The notes beneath the pieces are model-generated. The model was not told the origin of the DNA and did no database searches. It was given only the letters and a program-made list of their open reading frames with translations. From Myroides injenensis M09-0166 (lineage in GTDB: Bacteria > Bacteroidota > Bacteroidia > Flavobacteriales > Flavobacteriaceae), in assembly GCF_000246945.1 (NCBI RefSeq), contig NZ_BAEX01000028.1, forward strand, positions 1 through 34,628: a stretch of DNA of 34,628 nucleotides, given 5' to 3'. Positions 16,961 to 26,092 of this stretch are shown here, piece by piece. How positions within the stretch are numbered: position 1 is the stretch's first letter; each line of letters begins with the position of its first letter. The position numbers were made by a program, and so were the translations under genes.

Positions 16961-19900
16961 TTGAAGGGAGATAATCCTATTTTAAATAAATGGTTTAGCC
17001 TATTATTATTTTTATTGTTCGGAGCTTACTGTGGTTTTGGACAAGTATCTCCTATTACTGAAATTGAAGAAGATGAGTTTGAGCAAGCAATTGATACACT
17101 TCAACCTAAATTTGATTTAGGTACGATTAAAATTAGCGATCCCCAATATATTAAAGAATCATATTCCTATAATCCTCTTACAGATAAGTATTATTTTACT
17201 AAGACGTTTGATGGTTTTAATATTGATTATCCCTTAGTTCTTACAAGAAAAGAATATGAAGCTCTAGTTATGAGAGCTGAGATAAGAAAATACTTTCTAC
17301 AAAAGTTTGATGCAATGCATGGTAGATTGGAAGATGAAGTATTGCAAAGGGATATGTTGCCAAGATATTATGTTAATTCGAAATTATTTGTTGGAATATT
17401 TGGATCCAATACAATTGATGTAAAACCATCAGGTTCAGTAGAATTTGATATGGGTATGCGCTTTACTAAGCAAGATAACCCTATGATGTCCCCTAGAAAC
17501 CGCAAGAATATGATGTTTGATTTTGATCAACGCATCAGTATGGGAGTTCAAGGAAAAGTAGGTACACGATTAACAATAAATGCAAATTACGATACACAGT
17601 CTACGTTTGAGTTTCAGAACATGATGAAACTTGCCTATGAACCTGATGAGGATGATATTGTACGAAAAGTAGAAGTGGGAAATGTTAGTATGCCTATTAC
17701 TGGTTCATTAATTAGAGGAGCGCAAAGTTTATTTGGTGTAAAAACAGAATTACAATTTGGTAGAACTACAATTACAGGGGTTTTCTCTGAACAAAAATCA
17801 CAGATGACATCTGTTAGAGCTGATGGTGGGGGTACACTAGAAGATTTCGAATTATATGCTTTGGACTATGATGAAGATCGACATTTTTTCTTATCGCAAT
17901 ATTTTCGTAACAATTATGATGAAGCATTAAAGAAATATCCTTTCATTAATAGTAAGATTAGAATCACTAGAGTAGAAGTTTGGATTACCAATAAATACAA
18001 TAGATTAAATCCTACGAATAATAATGCTCGTAATATAGTTGCTATTCAGGATTTAGGAGAAGGAAAGGGATTAAATGGCGTGAATAATTTCGATATACCG
18101 GTAGATGAACTTATTTATCAAGGTATAAATGCTTTTCCTGACAATAAGAACAATAGATTTGATCCAGGTAAAATAGGAACACCAGGATATTATTTAGATA
18201 ATAATTTACGTACAAGTACTTCTGGTACCGGCGGATTTGTAGGATATAATGTTATTGAAGGAAAAGATTTTGTCAAGTTAGAAAGTGCTAGGAAATTATC
18301 CTCTAATGAATTCACTTTTCATCCTCAACTTGGGTATATTTCTTTAAATCAAAGGTTGTCGAATGATGAAGTATTGGCAGTAGCATTTCAATATACTGCA
18401 GACGGAAAAGTATATCAAGTAGGGGAATTTGGTACTGATGGAGTAGATGCAAATGGAATAGATACTGCGATACCATCTTCACCAGAATATGAAAATGAAA
18501 ATATTGTCCGCTCTCAGGCTTTAGTTGTAAAATTGTTAAAAAGTACAATTACTAATACATCTTTTTATTCATGGAAATTGATGATGAAGAATATCTATCA
18601 AATTCCTAATGCTTCTTATATTAGTCAAGATCAGTTTAGATTTAATATTGTCTATACTGATCCCAATCCACTTAACTATATTTCTTCAGTTACAAATAAT
18701 CCGTTACCCGAAGGAGTAGAACGTACACCTTTATTAAAAGTATTTCATTTAGATAGGTTGAATTATAATAATGATCCCCAAGCTGGAGGAGATGGTTTCT
18801 TTGACTTTCTGCCAAATGGAGCTATGCAAAATATTTATGATCCAAATAATTCTCAAGGGAATAATAATAACATGGGCAACAATGGTGGCTATGGCAATAA
18901 TTATAACAATGGGATGGGTAATAGTAGTAGTTTTGGGAATAATAATTATAACAATAATAACTATAACCAAGGTAATAGTAACCCTTATAATCGAAACACG
19001 TTTGAGGGGATTACTATTGATGCGACTAATGGACGCTTAATCTTTACAACTGTTGAACCTTTTGGTGAACATTTGTTTGAGAAATTAAAACAAACAGAAA
19101 ATAGTCAAAATGATTATTCTCAAATAAGTACATATAACGAAAATCAGAAAAAATACGTATTCTCGGATTTGTATAACAAAACAAAATCTTCTGCTCTACG
19201 TTCACAAGGAGATAAGAATAAGTTTATGCTTAAAGGAAAGTTCTCTAGTCAAATGGGGGAAGGTATTCCGATAGGTACTTTTAATGTTGCTCCAGGTTCT
19301 GTTGTTGTTAAGGCTGCAGGAAGAGTATTAGTAGAAGGTTCTGATTATACAGTAGATTACAATAGAGGACGAGTTATTATTTTAGATCAATCTTTGTTAG
19401 CCTCTAATACTCCAATAGATGTATCAGTAGAAAATAATACAATGTTTGGGCAACAGACAAAACGTTTTTTTGGTTTACATGTTGAACATAAATTTAGCAA
19501 TGATTTTATTGTTGGTGGTAGTTTTCTAAGATTATCTGAAAAGCCAATGACTCATAAATCGAATTATGGAGAGGAAGCTGTTAATAATACGATATGGGGG
19601 TTCAATGCTCAATATTCAACTGAGGTTCCTTTTTTAACTCGCCTTGTAAATAAATTACCAAATATAGATACAGATGTTGCTTCTAGAGTTTCTTTTAGAG
19701 GAGAATTTGCTTATTTGAATCCTGATTCATCTAAATTAGATCAGATGAATGGAGAAGCTACTTCATATTTAGATGATTTTGAAGGAACGCAATCTACTAT
19801 AGATATAAAGAGCCCTTTTTCATGGAAATTGGCTAGTGTACCTCTTGGTTTTTATAAAGAAGGAAGTAATAGTATTGATGTTCCACCGATTGAAGAAAAT

Positions 19901-22900
19901 TTATTAAAAGACGGTTATAGAAGAAGTAAATTATCATGGTATTCTATTGATCCTGTATTTTATGTGGGTTCAAGACCTAATGGAGTAACAGAATATGATT
20001 TGTCATCTAATAGAACGCGTAGAGTATTTAGTGAAGAACTATTCCCAAATAAAGATATTGCTTATGGTGAAAGCCGTGTAGTCAATACATTGGATTTAAC
20101 ATATTATCCAAAAACTAGAGGACCTTATAATTTTAATCCTAAATATAAATCTTCAGCATTCTCAAATAACCCTGAGGAAAACTGGGGAGGTATTATGAGA
20201 GCTTTAAACACTACAAACTTTGAACAAGCAAATATTGAGTTTGTTGAGTTTTGGGTGATGGATCCATTTGTAGGGGCTTCCAATGTTAATACAAATAATA
20301 AAGGGCAATTGAGATTTAACTTTGGATTAATTTCAGAGGATATATTAAGAGATGGCTATAAACAATATGAGAATGGTTTGCCTGCTGCAAGTAACAATGG
20401 TGTATCAATAATTAAAACTCATTGGGGAAAAGTGCCTGCGGCACCTTCATTGATTTATGCTTTTGATACTAGTAGTGAAACAAGAAGACTACAAGATGTT
20501 GGATTAGATGGCTTGTCAGATGAAGAAGAAAGAATTTGGTTTAGTGAATTTGCACATTTAGCTGATCCTGCTGCAGATAATTTTGTTCACTATTTAGATG
20601 CTGATGGAGGAATTTTAGAGCGTTACTATAATTATAACGGGACTGATGGGAATAGTCCAGCTGGTGGAAATAGAGGAGGAAGTAATTTGCCAGATACAGA
20701 AGATATTGATGGTGATAATACAATGAACACTTTAAATCAGTATTTTGAATATTCTGTAGATATCAAACCAAATTTAGAAGTTGGTGATAATTATGTAGTG
20801 GATACAAAACGTACAACTGTTCAATTAGCAGATGGTTCAATAGCACCAGTGAGATGGATTCAGTTTAAAATTCCTATTGACACAAAAGGTAAAGCTTACG
20901 GAAATATTCAAGATTTTCTATCGATGCGTTTTATGCGTATGTACTTGACAGGTTTTTCTGATGAAATTACTTTGCGCTTTGGTACTTTAGATCTAGTTCG
21001 TTCTGATTGGCGTAAATCGGATAGGGATTTAAGACAGGGACGAGATGAATTAAATGAAGAGACTCCAAATAACGTAGGTTTCGATGTGTCTTCTGTTAAT
21101 ATTCAAGAAAATTCTAGTCGTGAGCCTATTCCTTATGTGACCCCACCTGGTGTGCGCAGAGAGCAAGTTTATATGAATAATACGATTGTGAATCAAGATG
21201 AACAATCATTGTCATTAAAAATATATTCAAAAGATTATAATAATACTAGTGGATTAGAGCCTGGAGATGCAAGAGGAGTTTATAAGAATTTTAATGTTGA
21301 TATGCGTCAGTATAAAAAACTTAGAATGTTTATTCATGCTGAGGCGTTATCAAAAGGCTTTACTAGTTTGAAAGATGATGAAGCTTATGCGTTTATACGT
21401 ATTGGTAATGATGCAGTAGAAAACTATTATGAAGTTCAAATACCTTTGAAAGTTACAAATCATGGAGAGAAAAACCCTGATATGATTTGGCCAGAGGATA
21501 ATGAGTTGAATTTACCATTGGATTTGTTAACCCGAATTAAAATTGAGAAAATGGGTGAACAAATGAATCAGAATTCAAATAGTAATGAATTGTTTCAACG
21601 AAAAGCTTCTGAACTAGGAGGTAATTCAGACAAAATTATTATTGGTATAAAAGGTAATCCCAATTTTGCTAAAGTTAGGATGATGATGTTAGGAATACGA
21701 AATAATAGTAGTAGCCCTATCGGTGGAGAATTTTGGTTTGATGAATTGCGTTTATCTGATATGGATAATAAAGGTGGTTGGGCGGCTACGGCTACTATAG
21801 ATGCTAACCTAGCAGATTTTGCTACTATTTCTGCAACAGGAATGAGATCTACTGTTGGTTTTGGTGGATTAGAACAAGGACCTCAGGAGAGAAGTAAAGA
21901 AGATTATAAATCTTATAATATTGTTACAAATGTTAATTTAGGACATTTGCTGCCTAAGCGTTGGGGTATTGTAGTTCCTTTTAATTATGCAATTAGCGAA
22001 GAATTCATTACTCCAGAATATGATCCAGGAAACCCAGATTTAAAGTTAAGTTTAGTAAAGTCTCATGCTAAATCTTCGGCTCAAGCGGAAGAAATTGAAA
22101 AACGTGCGATGGATTATACTAAGCGAAAAAGTATAAACTTTATAGGTGTTAATAAACAGAAAGGACCAGAAAGTAAAAAGCATATTTACGACATTGAGAA
22201 TGTTACTTTTTCTCATTCATACAATGAAGTTAAGCATCATGATTATGAAATAGAATCAATGTTGGAACAGCAAGTGCGTACCTCTGTTGATTATACTTAT
22301 GCTTTTGAGTCTAAATCTGTAGAGCCATTTAAGAATATTGGGTTCTTGCAGAATAAGTATTTGCAATTATTTAGAGATTTTAATTTTAACTATAAACCTT
22401 CTAATATTTCGTTTAGTAGTAGTGTACTAAGACAGTATAATAGACAACAATTTAGATTGATAGATGTAGAGGGGATTGGCTTAGATCCTTTGTATCGTAG
22501 AAACTATTACTTTAACTATAACTATGGTTTTAATTTTGATTTAACACGATCATTGCGATTAACTTATATTGGAGGTAGTAATAATATTGTTAGAAATTAC
22601 TATGACAGTGTTACTGGAGTAGTTGATAATAGCAATACAATATGGGATGACTATTTTAATATAGGTGTGCCAAATCAGTTTACGCAACAATTGAATTTGA
22701 CATATGAATTGCCTATTAACAAAATTCCATTTTTAGCATTTGTTAGATCGAGTTATAACTATACTGGAAGTTATAACTGGCAAAGATCTTCTGAGGCTTT
22801 TTCTGTAGTAGAGCTTGATGGAATAAATTATAGTTTAGGGAATACGATACAGAATGCGCGTACTCAGATGTTAAATACTACTTTTAACATGGAGACATTC

Positions 22901-24394
22901 TATAATTATATAGGGTTGACTAAAGGAGGGACAAGAAGTAAACAAACAAATAATAAGAGTAGAAAAGCTGCTATTGTACCTGGTCAAAAGGTTGTGGTAG
23001 AAAAACAAGATATAAATAATAGACGTAGTAATGGCAGTTTTATAGGGAACACTTTAATTGGAATAGCTACGTCTTTAAAAAATATTCAAGTAAATTATTC
23101 TGAGAATAGTGGTACAATATTACCTGGGTTTATGCCTGGAGTTGGTTTCTTTGGAAGTTCAAAACCAACATTAGGGTTTGTTTTTGGAAGCCAAGCAGAT
23201 GTTCGCTATGAAGCGGCTAGAAATGGATATCTGACTGATTTCCCTAATATGAACCAATCATATACAACTGTAAGTAATAAAACGTTGAATATTACTGCTA
23301 ATCTTCAGCCTATTCCTGATTTGACTATAGATATTTTTGCAAATAGAACTAAATCTGATAATTTCTCAGAACAGTTTAAAGTGGAGGATAATGAATATAT
23401 TTCTTTATCGCCTTTTAGCTATGGGAATTTTAGTATTTCTACTGTCATGATTGGTACTGCATTTTCTAGTTCATCTTTAGATAATTCAGTAACCTTTGAT
23501 CGCATGAGAGATAATAGAATTATTATTGCCAATAGATTAGCAGAGAAAAGGGGAATTGATATTACTGATGTTAATAATTTGGATAAAGATGGTTTCCCTA
23601 TAGGTTATAGTAAAAATAGTCAGCAAGTTTTACTACCTGCATTTTTGGCTGCCTATACAGGGCAAAGTGCAAGTGGTGTATCTACCGGGATGTTTAGAAA
23701 TATACCATTGCCAAACTGGAATCTACGTTATACAGGTTTGATGAAGATTGGTTGGATTAAGAGTAACTTCAAACGTTTTTCTCTTCATCATGGTTATAGA
23801 GCATCGTACACTTTAGGTTCATATACATCGAATTTTGAATATTTTGAAAATCCTAATGAAGTCAATCAGTATGGAAATTATCCTGTAAAGAATATTGTTA
23901 GTAATGCAACATTGTATGAACAATTTAATCCACTGGTACGATTTGATATTGAGACAAAATCATCTATAAAAATTTTAGCAGAGATGAGAAAGGATCGCAT
24001 GTTATCCTTGAGTTTTGATAATAGTCTTTTAACTGAAACAACTGGAAACGATTACGTAATAGGACTTGGTTATAGAGTTAAAGATGTTGGATTTAATTCT
24101 GGTTATGCCAATAATGGAAGAGGGGGACGTATATCAAGCGATATTAATATTAAAGCAGACTTAACGCTTAGCAAACGTGAAACTATTGTACGTTATTTAG
24201 ACTACAATAATAATCAAATGGGTGGAGGTCAAGACATGTGGTCTTTAAGAATAACAGCTGATTATATGTTGAGTAAAAACTTAACAGCTATATTTTTCTA
24301 TGACCATTCATTCTCTAAAGCGGTTATTTCCACAATGTATCCAATTACTAATATTCGCACAGGTTTTACTATTCGATATAATTTTGGAAATTAA
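16961..24394 (+). CDS. sprA: SprA, type IX secretion outer membrane translocon
   Basis: A 2477-residue outer membrane protein forming the very large beta-barrel channel of the type IX secretion system, needed for surface display of gliding adhesins. A hydrophobic signal peptide (WFSLLLFLLFGAYCGFGQ, residues 11-28) is followed by conserved SprA stretches such as GTRLTINANYDTQSTFEFQNMM, YLDDFEGTQSTIDIKSP and GLDGLSDEEE; the C-terminus ends in barrel strands (TGFTIRYNFGN). The only plausible start is TTG at 16961: no ATG occurs in frame before the signal peptide, and an in-frame stop (that of ruvA) lies two codons upstream. Residues 629-677 are an Asn/Gly-rich tract. No frameshift was found. gcvH follows after 57 bases with its own promoter box. 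Confidence 0.95.
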   Translation: MKGDNPILNKWFSLLLFLLFGAYCGFGQVSPITEIEEDEFEQAIDTLQPKFDLGTIKISDPQYIKESYSYNPLTDKYYFTKTFDGFNIDYPLVLTRKEYEALVMRAEIRKYFLQKFDAMHGRLEDEVLQRDMLPRYYVNSKLFVGIFGSNTIDVKPSGSVEFDMGMRFTKQDNPMMSPRNRKNMMFDFDQRISMGVQGKVGTRLTINANYDTQSTFEFQNMMKLAYEPDEDDIVRKVEVGNVSMPITGSLIRGAQSLFGVKTELQFGRTTITGVFSEQKSQMTSVRADGGGTLEDFELYALDYDEDRHFFLSQYFRNNYDEALKKYPFINSKIRITRVEVWITNKYNRLNPTNNNARNIVAIQDLGEGKGLNGVNNFDIPVDELIYQGINAFPDNKNNRFDPGKIGTPGYYLDNNLRTSTSGTGGFVGYNVIEGKDFVKLESARKLSSNEFTFHPQLGYISLNQRLSNDEVLAVAFQYTADGKVYQVGEFGTDGVDANGIDTAIPSSPEYENENIVRSQALVVKLLKSTITNTSFYSWKLMMKNIYQIPNASYISQDQFRFNIVYTDPNPLNYISSVTNNPLPEGVERTPLLKVFHLDRLNYNNDPQAGGDGFFDFLPNGAMQNIYDPNNSQGNNNNMGNNGGYGNNYNNGMGNSSSFGNNNYNNNNYNQGNSNPYNRNTFEGITIDATNGRLIFTTVEPFGEHLFEKLKQTENSQNDYSQISTYNENQKKYVFSDLYNKTKSSALRSQGDKNKFMLKGKFSSQMGEGIPIGTFNVAPGSVVVKAAGRVLVEGSDYTVDYNRGRVIILDQSLLASNTPIDVSVENNTMFGQQTKRFFGLHVEHKFSNDFIVGGSFLRLSEKPMTHKSNYGEEAVNNTIWGFNAQYSTEVPFLTRLVNKLPNIDTDVASRVSFRGEFAYLNPDSSKLDQMNGEATSYLDDFEGTQSTIDIKSPFSWKLASVPLGFYKEGSNSIDVPPIEENLLKDGYRRSKLSWYSIDPVFYVGSRPNGVTEYDLSSNRTRRVFSEELFPNKDIAYGESRVVNTLDLTYYPKTRGPYNFNPKYKSSAFSNNPEENWGGIMRALNTTNFEQANIEFVEFWVMDPFVGASNVNTNNKGQLRFNFGLISEDILRDGYKQYENGLPAASNNGVSIIKTHWGKVPAAPSLIYAFDTSSETRRLQDVGLDGLSDEEERIWFSEFAHLADPAADNFVHYLDADGGILERYYNYNGTDGNSPAGGNRGGSNLPDTEDIDGDNTMNTLNQYFEYSVDIKPNLEVGDNYVVDTKRTTVQLADGSIAPVRWIQFKIPIDTKGKAYGNIQDFLSMRFMRMYLTGFSDEITLRFGTLDLVRSDWRKSDRDLRQGRDELNEETPNNVGFDVSSVNIQENSSREPIPYVTPPGVRREQVYMNNTIVNQDEQSLSLKIYSKDYNNTSGLEPGDARGVYKNFNVDMRQYKKLRMFIHAEALSKGFTSLKDDEAYAFIRIGNDAVENYYEVQIPLKVTNHGEKNPDMIWPEDNELNLPLDLLTRIKIEKMGEQMNQNSNSNELFQRKASELGGNSDKIIIGIKGNPNFAKVRMMMLGIRNNSSSPIGGEFWFDELRLSDMDNKGGWAATATIDANLADFATISATGMRSTVGFGGLEQGPQERSKEDYKSYNIVTNVNLGHLLPKRWGIVVPFNYAISEEFITPEYDPGNPDLKLSLVKSHAKSSAQAEEIEKRAMDYTKRKSINFIGVNKQKGPESKKHIYDIENVTFSHSYNEVKHHDYEIESMLEQQVRTSVDYTYAFESKSVEPFKNIGFLQNKYLQLFRDFNFNYKPSNISFSSSVLRQYNRQQFRLIDVEGIGLDPLYRRNYYFNYNYGFNFDLTRSLRLTYIGGSNNIVRNYYDSVTGVVDNSNTIWDDYFNIGVPNQFTQQLNLTYELPINKIPFLAFVRSSYNYTGSYNWQRSSEAFSVVELDGINYSLGNTIQNARTQMLNTTFNMETFYNYIGLTKGGTRSKQTNNKSRKAAIVPGQKVVVEKQDINNRRSNGSFIGNTLIGIATSLKNIQVNYSENSGTILPGFMPGVGFFGSSKPTLGFVFGSQADVRYEAARNGYLTDFPNMNQSYTTVSNKTLNITANLQPIPDLTIDIFANRTKSDNFSEQFKVEDNEYISLSPFSYGNFSISTVMIGTAFSSSSLDNSVTFDRMRDNRIIIANRLAEKRGIDITDVNNLDKDGFPIGYSKNSQQVLLPAFLAAYTGQSASGVSTGMFRNIPLPNWNLRYTGLMKIGWIKSNFKRFSLHHGYRASYTLGSYTSNFEYFENPNEVNQYGNYPVKNIVSNATLYEQFNPLVRFDIETKSSIKILAEMRKDRMLSLSFDNSLLTETTGNDYVIGLGYRVKDVGFNSGYANNGRGGRISSDINIKADLTLSKRETIVRYLDYNNNQMGGGQDMWSLRITADYMLSKNLTAIFFYDHSFSKAVISTMYPITNIRTGFTIRYNFGN
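18845..18991 (+). repeat. Asn-rich low-complexity tract inside sprA
   Basis: This encodes 49 residues (629-677 of SprA), 24 of them Asn, the rest mostly Gly, Tyr, Ser and Met. At DNA level it is an irregular mixture of AAT, AAC, GGT and GGG codons, not an exact tandem array, so it looks like an expanded flexible loop between two folded SprA segments. Irregular AAT/AAC runs could allow length change by replication slippage in frame. Confidence 0.8.
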
Positions 24395-24427
24395 TCCTTT
24401 GTGGTTTTACATATTGTAATATTATTA

Positions 24428-24435
24428 TACATTTG
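24428..24435 (+). promoter_or_regulatory. -7 box of the gcvH promoter
   Basis: TACATTTG matches TAnnTTTG; transcription would start near 24439, about 13 bases before the gcvH ATG. TTG copies at 24399 and 24414 lie at 26 and 11 bases from the box, neither at the ideal distance. Confidence 0.5.
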
Positions 24436-24451
24436 CTAAAAACTAAATAAA

Positions 24452-24832
24452 ATGAACATACCAGCTAATTTAAAGTACACAAAAGATCATGAGTGGGTAG
24501 CAATCGAAGGAGATACAGCTACTATCGGTATTACTGATTTTGCTCAAAGAGAATTAGGAGACATTGTCTATGTAGAAGTTGAAACATTAGACCAAACATT
24601 AGACAAAGACGAAGTTTTCGGAACAGTAGAAGCTGTTAAAACTGTTTCTGATTTATTTTTACCATTATCAGGTGAGATAATCGAATTTAATGAAGGGTTA
24701 GAAACAGAACCTGAGTTAGTGAACCAAGATCCTTATGGAGCAGGATGGATGATTAAAGTTAAAATTTCTAATGAAGCAGAAATTGAATCTTTATTATCAG
24801 AATCTCAATACAAAGAATTGATTGGCGCGTAA
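24452..24832 (+). CDS. gcvH: Glycine cleavage system H protein
   Basis: A 126-residue lipoyl carrier of the glycine cleavage system, which shuttles the aminomethyl group among the P, T and L proteins. The lipoylated lysine is K63 in [16 protein letters not shown]; the N-terminal YTKDHEWV and the [17 protein letters not shown] stretch are characteristic. Length is typical. No gcvP or gcvT is nearby, which is common because the genes are often scattered in this phylum. The last 11 bases overlap the next gene. Confidence 0.96.
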   Translation: MNIPANLKYTKDHEWVAIEGDTATIGITDFAQRELGDIVYVEVETLDQTLDKDEVFGTVEAVKTVSDLFLPLSGEIIEFNEGLETEPELVNQDPYGAGWMIKVKISNEAEIESLLSESQYKELIGA

Positions 24833-25202
24833 GTTTATATTTACCATAGGAATTTTTTGGACTATCCTAATCGTAATAGCTTGTCTAGTCGAAGGGAGTT
24901 CTGTTCCTAAAATATCAGTATTCAATATACCTAACAAGGATAAGATTGCACATTTTACTTTTTATTTTGTATTTTCCATAATTTGGTTCTTATATATTGT
25001 AAAAAGTAGGTTAAAGATCTCGCGAATTAAGCTAACATTCGCTATCTTTACAATAGTATGTCTTCTGGGAGGAAGTATAGAAATATTACAATATTATACG
25101 ACAACATCTAGAAGTGCAGAATGGGCTGATTTCTTTGCGAATTGTTTAGGGAGTATTATAGGTTTACTACTCTGTATGACACTAACGAAAAATAAAAAAT
25201 AA
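24822..25202 (+). CDS. VanZ-like membrane protein
   Basis: A 126-residue protein of the VanZ-like family with about four membrane helices. The conserved acidic and polar signature is visible: [15 protein letters not shown] and [28 protein letters not shown]. The function of the stand-alone members is not known; VanZ itself gives low teicoplanin resistance, but nothing here points to antibiotic resistance. The only start that keeps the first helix is TTG at 24822, inside gcvH, overlapping it by 11 bases; there is no in-frame ATG in the first hundred codons. Translation is therefore probably coupled to gcvH. A terminator follows directly. Confidence 0.8.
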   Translation: MARKFIFTIGIFWTILIVIACLVEGSSVPKISVFNIPNKDKIAHFTFYFVFSIIWFLYIVKSRLKISRIKLTFAIFTIVCLLGGSIEILQYYTTTSRSAEWADFFANCLGSIIGLLLCMTLTKNKK

Positions 25203-25205
25203 TAT

Positions 25206-25234
25206 ATAGCCCCTTTTTAGGGGCTATTTTTTTT
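25206..25234 (+). terminator. Terminator after the VanZ-like gene
   Basis: An 8-base-pair stem, atagcccc / ggggctat, with the 6-base loop ttttta, followed by a run of T to 25234. It closes the gcvH unit and separates it from deoC, which starts 20 bases further on. Confidence 0.9.
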
Positions 25235-25254
25235 AATTATATACAGTAATTATT

Positions 25255-26001
25255 ATGATGGAGTTAAAACAATTTATGGATTCTACTTATTTAAAAACTG
25301 CTGAACAAGCTGGATTAAGTGAAGTAGAAAATAGTAAAATAGTTGCAGAATTGATTGATGAAGCTATTAAAGAAGATTTTAAACTAGCAATGATTCGTCC
25401 TAATCAAGTTAAAATGGGGCGTAAAATGGTTGACGATGCTAATTCTAAAGTAGCAATTGGAACTGTTATTGACTTTCCTGAAGGTAATAGAGGCTTAGAA
25501 GCTAAATTGAAAGAAGCAGAGCAAGCTGTGAAGGATGGAGTTGATGAACTTGACTATGTAATCGATTATACGGCTTTTAAAGCAGGTAAGATTGATCAAG
25601 TTAAGAATGAAGTAGCAGAATGTACTGCTTTTGGTTTAAATGCAGGAAAAGTCGTTAAATGGATTATAGAGACTGCAGCATTAACTGATACTGAAATAGT
25701 TCAAATTACTGCTCTGATCAAGAATGTTGTATTGAGTAAGTTTGCAGAGAAAGACTATTCTAAAGTTTTTGTAAAATCTTCAACAGGCTTTTATAAAACT
25801 GAAGATGGAAAACCTAATGGTGCTACTATTCCAGTTATTGTATTGATGCTTGAAAACGCTGGTCCATTACCAGTTAAAGCTTCTGGTGGAGTTAGAGATA
25901 GAGAAACAGCTCTTAAAATGATTGAATTAGGGGTAAAACGTATTGGTACTTCTTCAGCAAAAGTTATAGTAGAAGGATCTGGGCAAGGAAATGCTTATTA
26001 A
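25255..26001 (+). CDS. deoC: Deoxyribose-phosphate aldolase
   Basis: A 248-residue class I aldolase that splits 2-deoxyribose-5-phosphate into glyceraldehyde-3-phosphate and acetaldehyde in deoxynucleoside catabolism. The Schiff-base lysine is K174 (VFVKSSTGF), the second active-site lysine K208 (VKASGGVR), and the acid is D100 (ELDYVIDY). Two ATG codons stand in tandem at 25255 and 25258, so the true start may be one codon later. It appears monocistronic: a terminator precedes it and ctaB has its own promoter. No other deo genes are in the window, and no clear -7 box was seen between the terminator and the start. Confidence 0.95.
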   Translation: MMELKQFMDSTYLKTAEQAGLSEVENSKIVAELIDEAIKEDFKLAMIRPNQVKMGRKMVDDANSKVAIGTVIDFPEGNRGLEAKLKEAEQAVKDGVDELDYVIDYTAFKAGKIDQVKNEVAECTAFGLNAGKVVKWIIETAALTDTEIVQITALIKNVVLSKFAEKDYSKVFVKSSTGFYKTEDGKPNGATIPVIVLMLENAGPLPVKASGGVRDRETALKMIELGVKRIGTSSAKVIVEGSGQGNAY

Positions 26002-26049
26002 TCCTTAAAGAAAGGTTATATTCAAAGCTGTATTGGCAGTTTTTAGGGT

Positions 26050-26075
26050 TTGTTTTAAAAATTGGATTATATTTG
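26050..26075 (+). promoter_or_regulatory. ctaB promoter
   Basis: TTG at 26050-26052 and TATATTTG at 26068-26075, separated by 15 bases (the consensus spacing is 17-23). The start of transcription would be near 26079, 14 bases before the ctaB ATG. Confidence 0.55.
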
Positions 26076-26092
26076 CAAATCATTAAAAATAA

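Noticed and set aside
18740-19040. Open frames in other frames across the Asn-rich part of sprA, and a possible repeat array
   Set aside because: They are shadows of AAT/GGT-rich codons (poly-Ile/Thr/Val products). The repeats are irregular, with no equal spacers, so this is not a CRISPR array.
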